Both the position numbers and the translations under genes were made by a program. A stretch of DNA of 64,000 bases, from contig JAUXRI010000316.1 in assembly GCA_030681895.1 (NCBI GenBank), forward strand, positions 38,910 through 102,909, written 5' to 3'. Origin of the DNA: Myxococcales bacterium. Lineage in GTDB: Bacteria; Myxococcota; Myxococcia; Myxococcales; Myxococcaceae. Of the stretch, positions 52,045-60,405 are shown in pieces (position 1 is the stretch's first letter; every line of letters starts with the position of its first letter). The notes beneath the pieces are model-generated. The model was not told where the DNA came from and searched no databases. It was given only the letters and a program-made list of their open reading frames with translations.

Positions 52045-52091
52045 CTCGTCGGGCAAGTGCATCTGCGAGGTGTTTCTGATTTGCAGCAGCG

Positions 52092-52634
52092 ATGGTCCAC
52101 CGCCTGCTGCTGCTCAGCCTGCTCGCCGCGTGTGGTTCGCCTCCACAGACGTGCGCCACCTGCACGCCGCCAGATGCCGGGCCGACCGTGATGGACGGCG
52201 GCCTTTCGGACGCCGGCGCGACGCTGCCAGCGGTCGTGATCAACGAACTCTCGTCGCTCGATGGTGACTTCATCGAGCTGATCAACCGCTCCGCGCGCGC
52301 CGTCGATCTCTCTGGCTCCACGCTTGCGCACCGTGGCCCCGATGGTGGACCGGAGCGCTCGGATGCCGCGCCGCTCTCCGGCGTCATCATCGCCCCTGGC
52401 CAATACCTCGTCTCGAGCGCGTCACCCGACGCTGGCGCGCTGACGTTCTCGTTCAACATCTCCAACGGCAGCGGTGACACGGTCTTTCTGCTCGGCGTCG
52501 ATGGTGGCGTCGTCGACCAGGTGACATTTCCACCCGATGGTCACAACGCGGGCGAGTCGTGGGGCCGGCTCCCTGATGGGACCGGCGCGTTCCAGCGCCT
52601 CACGGCCCGCACGCCCGGAGCCATCAACCGCTGA
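52092..52634 (+). CDS. Small lamin-tail-domain lipoprotein
   Basis: The 180-aa product has the lipobox LLAAC, a short Cys/Pro spacer, and one lamin-tail domain (LTD), recognised by VVINELSSLDGDFIELINRSARAVDLSGS and DTVFLLGVDGGVVDQV and the ending RLTARTPGAINR. LTD domains in bacteria often accompany surface nucleases or adhesins; here the domain stands alone. Confidence 0.82.
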   Translation: MVHRLLLLSLLAACGSPPQTCATCTPPDAGPTVMDGGLSDAGATLPAVVINELSSLDGDFIELINRSARAVDLSGSTLAHRGPDGGPERSDAAPLSGVIIAPGQYLVSSASPDAGALTFSFNISNGSGDTVFLLGVDGGVVDQVTFPPDGHNAGESWGRLPDGTGAFQRLTARTPGAINR

Positions 52635-52699
52635 GCTTCGCCGTCCCTGATCAACCGCCCGGCCTTTTCGGCTTCGGCACCGGCGATTCCCTTCGTTTG

Positions 52700-55060
52700 T
52701 CACCGGCGCGGCACGTCGATGAGCTCGACGCTGAAGTTCATGCTCCGCGGCAGCTGCATCTCGAGCGTCGAGCGGTCGAACGGAGGGCCGTGCCGCTCCG
52801 ACACTTCGTTTCCGAGGTCGAGCACGTTGGCGATGATGACGGCGGCGCGCAGGTTCCAGCCCGGGCTTACCGCGACGTCGTAGCTGAACCGCAAGTCGAC
52901 CTCGATCTGGTAGTCCTCGCGCCACCCGATGAGCGGCGAGTCGATCTTCATCGCCGAGCCGCGGTTCGAGTTGTGCCGGAAGACGACCTGCCCGTTCTCG
53001 ACGAAGGAATCCGAGAAGCCGAACGGCTGCCCGTCTTTGAAGAAGATGGCGATGCTGCCCCACAGCGTGCGCCACAGCCGCAGGCCGCCGCCCACCTTCA
53101 AGATGAACGCGCGGTCGGCGTCGGTGTTCGACAAGGCGCGATGGCGTGCGTTCGGGTTGGCGCCGAGCCAGTCGATGAGGCCGATGTCATTGCCGAACGC
53201 GCCGTTGCCGATGGGCGGGTGGCCGAAGAAGTTGGCGGCCGAGAAGCTGGCATCGAAGAACCCATTTTCGTTCTGCCGGCGGGCAATCTGCAGCTGCACC
53301 ATGCCGCCGTACGGCGTCTCACCGAACGGGTCGTTCACCAGCCTGTAGCGGGTCGGCGCGCCGTCGAAGAAGAAGACGTCGTTGGTGAAGTGGCCGTACT
53401 GCTGCGGCGCGCCGTCGAACGTCATGCGCGACAACGAGTGCCACGCCTTGGCGATGCCCTGGAGCGTCACCTTCCACATCTCTCCCAGCTGGCTCGAGAT
53501 GCCGAACACCACCGAGTAGATGTTCGGAGCGGCGAGGCCCGGCGTGAGGCGCGTGAAGTCAGCGCCGAGTGTCTGCACCAGGCGGCCGTTCTCGAGGCGC
53601 TGCGTGGCGGTGAGGTGGCCCGGCGTCACCGCGAGCGCGTTCTGGGAAGAAATCGCGATGGGCGTCTTTCCGACGGTGAGGAACGGCTGAAACCACGGCC
53701 GCAGGTGCCACACGCCCTGCACCTCGGCGCCGACGTCGGGGAAGACGAGCGCGTCGGACGTGCCAACCGCGTTGGCGTGGTTCACCAGCGCGTACCCGTC
53801 GACCGCGAGCTCGAACCGATTGAAGGTCCACGCGCGCGAGTAGCCGATGCGGTGCGAGCCGACGACGGTGGTGGTCGCGCGGGAGTCGACCGTCATCGAG
53901 CCGACCGGCGCTCCTTCGAAGGTGAGCTGGTGGACGCGCGACGGACTCCCGGACCAGGCGAGGAGCCGCGTGTCGCTCGCGACGTAGAAGTCGAACTTCC
54001 GGTACGAGAGGTCGAGGCGCACCGAGTTCATCGCCCCGCCGGGGACGTAGGGGAACGGGCCTTCGCCATCGAGGTCGAGCAGCTCGCGCGTGAACGCCGG
54101 GTCCACTGGCGTGAGCCGGTCGTGTTTGTACGTGAGCCCTGCGCGCAGCGCGTCGGTGACGAAGCCGAGCATCAGGCCTCCGCTGTCGAGGCCGTGCGTC
54201 TCTGCGCGAGCGTAGCGGCGCTCGGTGAAGAGGTTGTCGCGGTGCCGGTATTCGCTCAGCGCGTACGCACGCCACGCGCGGTCCTTCGGCGCGAGCTCCG
54301 CGATGCCAGAGACCCGCAAGGTGCGCTCGGTGTACGGCACTCCGTCTTGCGCGCGCTCGGCGGTGGGAAAGTCGTTGTGGTGCCGCGCGTTGCCATCGAC
54401 CTCGACGGCGTACCGGAGCGTGTGTCGGCCGAAGGTCTCGGTGTCGAGCAGGCTGGCCTGCAAGCGGCCGAGGAGCCGTCGCCGGTCTTCTTCGGGCTGC
54501 GTGGCGCGGCTGCGAGCGTGCGCGGTGGTGATGAAGTCGGAGATTCGTTCGGCGCCGGGAATGGTGCCGCCGACGCCGCCGATGCCGAACGAGACCTTCG
54601 CCGCGCGTGTTGGACGAGTGGGTGACGGCGCGACGCCGAACAACACACCTGCGCCGAACGGGTGACGCGGCGACTCGGCGGTCACGAGCTCGATCTCGCT
54701 CAAGAAGATGAACGGCACCTTGAAGGCCGCGGCGCCGTCGAAGAACGGGTCGGTGATGTTGAGCCCCTCGAGCCGCCACTGGGTCCACAGCGCCGAGTCA
54801 CCCACGATGGTCATGCGCTCGTGCTCGATGTCCGAGAAGCCCATGCTCTCTTCGAGTGAGAACAGCGGCGACAGGAAGACGCGCGACATCACGTTGCTGA
54901 TGGAGCCGGTGGCAGGCAGGTGGTCGAGCGCGGTGCCGTCGACGACGAGCCGGTCGGTGGGGCTGACGCTTCGACGCTCCTGGTACGGTTGAGGCTCGGC
55001 CTGCTGCGCGGCTGCGCTTGTTGCAATCGCGAAGGACAGCGCGAGGTGCCGGAGCGTCAT
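52700..55060 (-). CDS. TonB-dependent-receptor-like outer membrane barrel
   Basis: The roughly 786-aa protein has a signal (LALSFAIATSAAAQQ), a plug-like region (RLEGLNITDPFFDGAAAF, then FLSEIELVTAESPRHPFGAG), and a long series of amphipathic strands typical of a 22-stranded barrel. The TonB box is not evident and the plug is short, so the protein may be a receptor-like channel. The ATG 55060 overlaps the stop of the PIG-L deacetylase gene (ATGA), so they are cotranslated. Such coupling suggests that the deacetylase acts on a ligand taken up or on a surface glycan linked to the receptor. Confidence 0.8.
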   Translation of the reverse strand: MTLRHLALSFAIATSAAAQQAEPQPYQERRSVSPTDRLVVDGTALDHLPATGSISNVMSRVFLSPLFSLEESMGFSDIEHERMTIVGDSALWTQWRLEGLNITDPFFDGAAAFKVPFIFLSEIELVTAESPRHPFGAGVLFGVAPSPTRPTRAAKVSFGIGGVGGTIPGAERISDFITTAHARSRATQPEEDRRRLLGRLQASLLDTETFGRHTLRYAVEVDGNARHHNDFPTAERAQDGVPYTERTLRVSGIAELAPKDRAWRAYALSEYRHRDNLFTERRYARAETHGLDSGGLMLGFVTDALRAGLTYKHDRLTPVDPAFTRELLDLDGEGPFPYVPGGAMNSVRLDLSYRKFDFYVASDTRLLAWSGSPSRVHQLTFEGAPVGSMTVDSRATTTVVGSHRIGYSRAWTFNRFELAVDGYALVNHANAVGTSDALVFPDVGAEVQGVWHLRPWFQPFLTVGKTPIAISSQNALAVTPGHLTATQRLENGRLVQTLGADFTRLTPGLAAPNIYSVVFGISSQLGEMWKVTLQGIAKAWHSLSRMTFDGAPQQYGHFTNDVFFFDGAPTRYRLVNDPFGETPYGGMVQLQIARRQNENGFFDASFSAANFFGHPPIGNGAFGNDIGLIDWLGANPNARHRALSNTDADRAFILKVGGGLRLWRTLWGSIAIFFKDGQPFGFSDSFVENGQVVFRHNSNRGSAMKIDSPLIGWREDYQIEVDLRFSYDVAVSPGWNLRAAVIIANVLDLGNEVSERHGPPFDRSTLEMQLPRSMNFSVELIDVPRR

Positions 55061-55854
55061 GCGCGCACCCACTCACGCGCGGCGTCGGCGCTCAGCCACA
55101 CGAACCACTCGGCGGGGAAGAGTGTGAAGAAGACGCGAGGCGGGAGACCTCCTGTGAGCAGCCGGAGCGTTTTCCACTGCGAGCGATAGCCGTCGAACAC
55201 GCGGGCCTTGCGCTCGCGCTCCTCGGCCGTGAGCGTGAGCGTCGCGATGGTGGGCGGCGTGACGGAGCGGAAACCGGTGCCCAGCGCCCAGGAAAAGGGT
55301 GGGGGCGGGGTGATCATCGCGAGCGCCGGAGTGTTCGGTGACTGGTGTACGCCCACTGAGGCGAGCGCGCGCCGCACCGCCACGTTCGCCGCCACGTGGT
55401 CCGGGTGGCCGTTGATGCCACGTGGGTCGAAGGTGATGACGAGTCCGGGCGCGCGTCGCTCCAGCTCGTTGCGCACGATGGCGGTGGCCTCGTCGAGGTG
55501 CGCTCCGAGTTTCCCGTCGGGCAAGGCGGGCAACACCGCGTCGGCGATGGAGAGCTCCTTCATCGCCGCCTGGAGCTCGTCCCGCCGGCACTCGAAGTGC
55601 GAGCGCGCGCCGACGACCTTCGCATCGGTCCACGGGTTGGCCGCGCCGTCGGTCAGCACGAGCAGGTCGACGACGACGCCCGCGGCGCGCAGCCGCGACA
55701 GCAGACCGACGGTGTTGATCTCGTCATCGGTGTGCGCGACCACCACCAGCGCGCGCCGGAGCGAGGCGAGGTCGAGCGAGTCGACCGGTGTGCGAGTGCC
55801 CTCGAGCCCGAGGCGAAGCCGCAGCCCCTGAGCCCATACGCGGTGCGCGTTCAC
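55057..55854 (-). CDS. PIG-L family deacetylase (LmbE-like)
   Basis: The protein shows the metal-binding motifs of the PIG-L/LmbE family: AHTDDE (normally AHPDDE; here the Pro is Thr) and NGHPDHVAAN. They bind zinc and hydrolyse N-acetyl groups of GlcNAc-containing substrates. The start is unclear; I use the GTG at 55854, about 40 residues before AHTDDE, while a GTG at 55971 opens a longer frame that looks non-coding upstream. The stop overlaps the barrel gene start. A huge 1403-codon frame that contains this gene is otherwise a shadow of the genes on the other strand. Confidence 0.8.
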   Translation of the reverse strand: MNAHRVWAQGLRLRLGLEGTRTPVDSLDLASLRRALVVVAHTDDEINTVGLLSRLRAAGVVVDLLVLTDGAANPWTDAKVVGARSHFECRRDELQAAMKELSIADAVLPALPDGKLGAHLDEATAIVRNELERRAPGLVITFDPRGINGHPDHVAANVAVRRALASVGVHQSPNTPALAMITPPPPFSWALGTGFRSVTPPTIATLTLTAEERERKARVFDGYRSQWKTLRLLTGGLPPRVFFTLFPAEWFVWLSADAAREWVRA

Positions 55855-55974
55855 GCCTGGACCGGGGGAAGACGACACCCGCGCTCGGCTAGTGACTCCG
55901 CCCAGAGCGGTCAACCAATTGCGGCGCACCGTCTCCACCTGCGCCCCTGAAGGTGGCCATGGTATCGGCACGGC

Positions 55975-56661
55975 ATGAAGGTCTTCTGTGTCCACTGCGG
56001 CGCTGCGCAAGACGTCGCCGAAGCCTCGCCTGGAATGCTGACGTGTCAGACGTGCGGCAAACAGTTCAGCCGCGTGCTCCGGCCCGCGCCCGTCACAGGG
56101 GGTGGAGGCAACAGCGTCGTCTTGACGGTCGTCGCCGCGCTGCTCGCCGTACCGCTCGTCGTCGCCTTCATCGGCATCGTCGCGGCCATCGCGATTCCGA
56201 ACTTCATCCGCTTCAAGATGCGCGCAAAGCAGACCGAGTGCCGCACCCAGTTGCTCACGCTGTACCGCGCCGAGGTCGACTTCGTCGCAGCGAACGGGAA
56301 GCCCACCTTCCTGGTCAGCGAGCTGGGCTCGACGCCGCCGCCGCTGAGCCGCTACCGGTACTTCTTGAGCGAAGGCCCGCTCGCTCCTCCCGGCGCACCG
56401 GCACCTGCGGGCGCGACGGGCTTCGAGGCGGAAGCGCCGCTCGACGGCGCCGTCGGAGTCCTCCCCGAGGTCTTCGCGGGCGGCGTGACGCTGGGGCCGG
56501 GCGCTGGCGAGAACACCTTCACCTTCGCGTGCCTCGGCAACCTCGACGGTGATTCGACACCTGACGTCTGGAGCATCTCGTCGGTCAGCCGGGTCGGCGC
56601 GAAGGGTGAGGCCATTCCACCGGGCCAGCCGCACAACGACGTGAACGACCTCTCCGACTGA
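55975..56661 (+). CDS. Zinc-ribbon / pilin-like membrane protein
   Basis: The 228-aa protein joins two unrelated parts. Residues 1-35 are a zinc ribbon (CVHC at 5-8, CQTC at 24-27). A membrane helix at about 48-80 ends in GIVAAIAIPNFIRF and is followed by RAKQTEC, almost the same as the start of type IV pilins (GIxAAIAIPNF...), but the prepilin cleavage and methylation motif is replaced by the zinc ribbon and Gly stretch. The C-terminal part is a beta-rich pilin-like head (VEDG-like end replaced by PDVWSIS). Probably an inner-membrane protein evolved from a pseudopilin. Confidence 0.75.
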   Translation: MKVFCVHCGAAQDVAEASPGMLTCQTCGKQFSRVLRPAPVTGGGGNSVVLTVVAALLAVPLVVAFIGIVAAIAIPNFIRFKMRAKQTECRTQLLTLYRAEVDFVAANGKPTFLVSELGSTPPPLSRYRYFLSEGPLAPPGAPAPAGATGFEAEAPLDGAVGVLPEVFAGGVTLGPGAGENTFTFACLGNLDGDSTPDVWSISSVSRVGAKGEAIPPGQPHNDVNDLSD

Positions 56662-56709
56662 GTACGACGCCCGGTGGACTTCGGGCGCGCCGGCCGACAT
56701 GACAGGCCC

Positions 56710-57471
56710 ATGTCGTCTGCGTCGCCGACCCGCCCGCTCGTTCCCGAGACGTTCTCGGCCCGCCTCGTCGAGGCGCGCATGATGGGCCCACGCGTTCGTC
56801 ACCTCGCCTTCGAGCGCGCCGACGGAGCCCCGTTCGTCTTCGAGGCCGGCCAGTGGGTGCAGCTCATCTTCCCGCTCACCGATGACAAGGGCCGCGCGGT
56901 GCGTCGCTCGTATTCGATTGCGTCGCCGCCGCTGGGGACGCCTCGCTTCGAGCTCGCCGTGACGAAGGTCGATGACGGCCCCGGCTCCAGCTTCCTGCAC
57001 GACGCGCCGGTGGGCCTGACGCTCGACGTGAAAGGCCCTGCGGGCACCTTCACCCGTGCGCTCGAGACGGCGGCGCCGTCGCTCTTCATCGCCACGGGCA
57101 CTGGCGTCGCTCCGTTCCGCGGCATGATTCACGACGCGCTCTCGAAGGGCCGCACCGAGCCGCTGTGGTTGCTGTTCGGCGTGCGCTCTCCCGACGAGCT
57201 GCTCTACGGCGACGAGCTCACCGCGCTCTCGAAGGCCAACCCGTGTTTCCGTTTCGAGCCGTCGCTCTCCCGGCCTCCCGACGGATGGACCGGGCGCGGC
57301 GGCTACGTGCAGACGCACGTGAAGGCGCTGTGGAGCGAGCTGACCTCCGCACACCCCGGCGCGCACGCGTACATCTGCGGGGTGAAGAAGATGCTCACCG
57401 CGTCGAGAGAGGTGCTCCGCGTGGAGCTCGGCGTCGACCGCAAGCAGGTGCATCTCGAGGCGTACGACTGA
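56710..57471 (+). CDS. FAD/NAD(P)-binding ferredoxin-reductase-type protein
   Basis: The 253-aa product has the flavin-binding motif RRSYSIAS (RxYS), then the NAD(P)-binding GTGVAPFRGM, FGVRSPDELLY and YICGVKKM motifs of the ferredoxin-NADP reductase family. No iron-sulfur domain is present. It should pass electrons between NAD(P)H and an external partner such as a ferredoxin or cytochrome. The start at 56710 gives the correct N-terminus of the FAD domain. Confidence 0.9.
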   Translation: MSSASPTRPLVPETFSARLVEARMMGPRVRHLAFERADGAPFVFEAGQWVQLIFPLTDDKGRAVRRSYSIASPPLGTPRFELAVTKVDDGPGSSFLHDAPVGLTLDVKGPAGTFTRALETAAPSLFIATGTGVAPFRGMIHDALSKGRTEPLWLLFGVRSPDELLYGDELTALSKANPCFRFEPSLSRPPDGWTGRGGYVQTHVKALWSELTSAHPGAHAYICGVKKMLTASREVLRVELGVDRKQVHLEAYD

Positions 57472-57483
57472 CGTCGCCGTTCC

Positions 57484-57609
57484 TCCCGCGCGCAGTTCCG
57501 CCAAACCTCCATCGTTCAACCCGCTGTCGGTGCCGGGCTCGAGCTCGGCGTGTACTTCGAGCTCGGCGTGGGCTTCGCGATTCGAGAGCACCTGAGCCTG
57601 AGCGCGATG
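57484..57609 (+). pseudogene. Possible remnant of an outer-membrane beta-barrel gene
   Basis: In the gap after the reductase gene, in the same frame, the translation reads AVGAGLELGVYFELGVGFAIREHLSLSAMF, an alternation of hydrophobic and polar residues typical of adjacent barrel strands. There is no start codon in front and no stop before the PEGA gene, and it contains a 12-base direct repeat (GAGCTCGGCGTG). It may be a leftover 3' end of a barrel gene, or a coding stretch fused ahead of the PEGA gene. Confidence 0.3.
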
Positions 57610-57681
57610 TTCGGCTCGCGGCCGGCTGGCGCTTCTGACACGCGGCTCGCCTGCGCACTTTGCGGTACGCTCCGCGTTCCC

Positions 57682-58836
57682 GTGAGCCGGCCGAAGAACG
57701 ACCCGCCGAAGATCGCCGACACCGTGGAGGACCCGCGCCCGGAGACACCCGCTCGCGCCGACGACTCGCCCAGCACCGTCATCGTCGATGATCAGCTCGA
57801 GTCGCCGAGCCAGAAGACCGCTGCCATGCCCGCGTGGCCGGCCGATGGCGCCCCGGTGACGACGCAGCCCGTGCCGGCGTGGAGCGAGAGCGGTGCCAGC
57901 ACGCTGCCGACGACCCAGCCCACGCCCGTGTGGGAGGAGAACGCTCCGCCGCCGAAGGCCACGGGCCTCGTCACCGAGCCCACGCCCGCCTGGGACGATG
58001 AGTCCTCGTCGAGGACGCGGCCGCTCACCGCGCACCCGAAGGCCGACCTTCCGACCCGAGCCGTGCTTCAGCCCGTCGCTGCGTCCGAGGTCGACGTTCG
58101 CAAGGTCGTCACGCGCCCCACCGAGGTGCCGCGGCGCGGGAAGCTCCCGAAGCGCCTCAACCTCGTGCTCGCCGCGCTCGGCTCGTTGTCGCTGGTGTTG
58201 ATGCTCTGGCTGTTCGGCCGCGCCGACGTCGTGAAGGACCCGTCGCGTCCCGTCCCCATCTCGAAGCTGCCCATCGCGATTCCGAAAGAGCCGCCGCCGC
58301 CACCGCCGAAGCGCCTCGACGTGACGCCCATCATCGCCGCGCCGAAAGAGCCCCCGCGACCGCCGCTCAGCATGGAGGTGGCGCTCGACGCCGGCGCCGG
58401 CCTGCCGCCCCAGCAGAAGACCGTGCCGGCCAGCATCGTGCGCATCGAGACCGAGCCCACGTCCTCCATCTCGTGGAACGGGGAGGACTTCGGCTGGCAG
58501 CCCGCCCTCATCACCATGCCCGTCGGCCCGAACGTCATCACCGTCGAGAACAAAGAGCTCAACTTGAAGAAGACGTTCACCATCACCGCCGCCGACACCG
58601 AGAAGACGTTCTTGCGGTTCGAGTTCGCGAAGGGCTGGCTGTCGGTCGACCGGCCGCAGAACGCGAAGGTGACCGTCGAGGGCCTCAAGGTCACCCAGCG
58701 CGCGATTCTGCTGTGGGAAGGCCGGCACCGCGTCGACTGTGTCTTCGCCAATGGCCAGAAGGCCTCGAAGCTCGCCGACGTGGTGCGCGGAGAGACCGCT
58801 GAAATCTTCTTCGACGACCCGCTCCCACAGGAGTGA
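57682..58836 (+). CDS. Membrane protein with PEGA-like C-terminal domain
   Basis: The 384-aa product begins at GTG 57682, has a Pro/Thr-rich cytoplasmic region with several TP(A/V)W repeats (QPTPVWEEN, EPTPAWDDE), a transmembrane helix (LNLVLAALGSLSLVLMLWLFG, about 170-190), a Pro-rich spacer, and a PEGA-type beta domain (ASIVRIETEPTSSISWNGEDFGWQP) at the C-terminus. This arrangement is often found downstream of Ser/Thr kinase domains in myxobacteria; here no kinase domain is attached. The Thr-rich cytoplasmic part may be a phosphorylation target. The frame extends upstream over the possible barrel remnant. Confidence 0.8.
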   Translation: MSRPKNDPPKIADTVEDPRPETPARADDSPSTVIVDDQLESPSQKTAAMPAWPADGAPVTTQPVPAWSESGASTLPTTQPTPVWEENAPPPKATGLVTEPTPAWDDESSSRTRPLTAHPKADLPTRAVLQPVAASEVDVRKVVTRPTEVPRRGKLPKRLNLVLAALGSLSLVLMLWLFGRADVVKDPSRPVPISKLPIAIPKEPPPPPPKRLDVTPIIAAPKEPPRPPLSMEVALDAGAGLPPQQKTVPASIVRIETEPTSSISWNGEDFGWQPALITMPVGPNVITVENKELNLKKTFTITAADTEKTFLRFEFAKGWLSVDRPQNAKVTVEGLKVTQRAILLWEGRHRVDCVFANGQKASKLADVVRGETAEIFFDDPLPQE

Positions 58837-58838
58837 CG

Positions 58839-59222
58839 TCAGGTGCAGCCGGCCACGCTCTGCGTCGTGCCTCCCTTGCACGTCAGGCTCATCGTGCCGC
58901 CGGCCGTGGCGACACTGCACGCTCCCTCGCAGGTGATGGCGCACGTGCCCGCAGTGCAGGTGATGTTCGAGCCCGCCCCGGCCGTGTGCGTGCAGGCCTT
59001 TCCCGCGCACGAGATGCTGCAGCTGGCTCCACAGGTTCCGGTGCACGTCGCGCCAGACGCACACGCGAAGTTGCAGCTGCTCGTCGACGCGCTGCACGTG
59101 TCGAAGCCGCACGACTGGTCGCTCGCACACGAACAGTTCGTCCCGGAGCACACCGTTCCACAGCCCGTCAGCGCCAGACCCATCACCGACACCGCCACCA
59201 CCAACAGCAGACGCATCTTCAT
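58839..59222 (-). CDS. Cys-rich lipoprotein
   Basis: The 127-aa product starts at ATG 59222, with GGGAG 7 nt upstream, has a lipobox (LALTGC) and about 20 Cys in about 105 residues, arranged every 4-10 residues (SCGFDTC, CTGTCGASCSISC, CTAGTC). Such spacing points to a compact disulfide-knotted or beta-solenoid fold. No family recognised. It converges on the PEGA gene and is divergent from the gene at 59364. Confidence 0.75.
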   Translation of the reverse strand: MKMRLLLVVAVSVMGLALTGCGTVCSGTNCSCASDQSCGFDTCSASTSSCNFACASGATCTGTCGASCSISCAGKACTHTAGAGSNITCTAGTCAITCEGACSVATAGGTMSLTCKGGTTQSVAGCT

Positions 59223-59363
59223 CGTGACGCTCCCGTGAAAACGCAAAGCATGCCGAGCCGATGACCATTCACCGCCTCGACGGCTTTGACCGCAGACACC
59301 TTCTTCAATTGGTCGGCCAGCGGGGCTAGACGTGAGGTGGGAGAGAGGAGTACAGCGCAATAC

Positions 59364-60272
59364 ATGCGCTCCTTTCTCCTGTCGCTGGCAGTGATTTCAG
59401 TTGGTTGTGGCGTCTCCGAAGTCGAAGTCGACGACACGTCGGCCGCAGACGCGACGGCTGAAGAGACGGGCGAGCTGTCGACGCGCACCAACTCGTACGT
59501 CGTGTTCCGCCACGACACCCGTCGCTGCATCTCGCCGCTGTGCGGGGGCTACTGGGTCAGCGACGTCAACCGCAAGGTGCTGCGCGAAGAGTACGTGAGC
59601 GGCTTCGACTTCTCGGGCTCGGGCCTGACGGAGGAGACGCAGGCGAAGGCGCTCGAGGGTGCCGAAGGTGAAGTCATTCTGCGCGGCAAGCTCGGGCCCA
59701 CCGAGTCGCGCTTCAACACGCGCACCTTCCTCGTCCTCGAGGCGTTCCGCGGCATGCCGGGCGTTCGCGCCGCGGCGACGGACTCGTTCTACCGGGTCGA
59801 GCGCGCCGACAACATCCGCTGCATCGTCGCGCCCTGCCCGAGCCTTCGCGCCATCAAGCTGCACACCACGCAGCAGACGCTGTTCCACCAGGTGTCGGTC
59901 GCGCGCGCCTCGAAGACGAACGTCGACGCCCGGTGGATGACCTCACGCATCACCGACAGGGACGCGCTCGTCGCGGCAGCCTTCGTCACGCGCAACCGCT
60001 CCACCACGCTCGACGCCGCGCAGGTGTTCATGCGCCTGCCCGAGCCCTCGCAGTCGTGCCCGCGCATCGCGCTGCCGTCGTGCGCGGCTGGCTTCACGCT
60101 CTCGTGGGTGCGCAACGAGAACCGGTGCCTGCTCCCCGCCGCCTGCGTCCGCACCGTCACGTGCCCGCAGATTCGCCCGTACTGCGACGCCGACTACACC
60201 GCGATGTCGTGGAACGGTGGCACCAACGCCTGCCCGCGCGCGGTGTGCGACCCGTCGTGGGTGATGCAGTAA
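59364..60272 (+). CDS. DUF6748-like lipoprotein
   Basis: The 302-aa protein has a lipoprotein signal (LLSLAVISVGC). The body carries two similar Cys-containing units, RRCISPLCGGYWVSDVNRK and DNIRCIVAPCPSLRAIKL, each Cys-x-x-x-x-Cys, a pattern I associate with DUF6748. The C-terminal part has three short Cys-pair modules (CPRIALPSC, CLLPAAC, CPQIRPYC). It is exported; its function is unknown. Confidence 0.72.
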   Translation: MRSFLLSLAVISVGCGVSEVEVDDTSAADATAEETGELSTRTNSYVVFRHDTRRCISPLCGGYWVSDVNRKVLREEYVSGFDFSGSGLTEETQAKALEGAEGEVILRGKLGPTESRFNTRTFLVLEAFRGMPGVRAAATDSFYRVERADNIRCIVAPCPSLRAIKLHTTQQTLFHQVSVARASKTNVDARWMTSRITDRDALVAAAFVTRNRSTTLDAAQVFMRLPEPSQSCPRIALPSCAAGFTLSWVRNENRCLLPAACVRTVTCPQIRPYCDADYTAMSWNGGTNACPRAVCDPSWVMQ

Positions 60273-60405
60273 CCGTTCGCGTTCGTTGGCCTGGTGGCAT
60301 GCCGCCGCCGGGCTGAGCGTGTCGCGTCGAAGCTGATCCGCCTTCCCGCCGGGCGCTCCCTCGAAATCCAGCGAGGTGACGCGCCCGTACCCATGACTCA
60401 GGGCG

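Noticed and set aside
55057..59268. A 1403-codon minus-strand frame spanning several genes
   Set aside because: Only its last about 270 codons, the PIG-L deacetylase, look like protein. The rest is Arg/Val/His-rich, lies opposite well-supported plus-strand genes, and is a product of high G/C codon structure.
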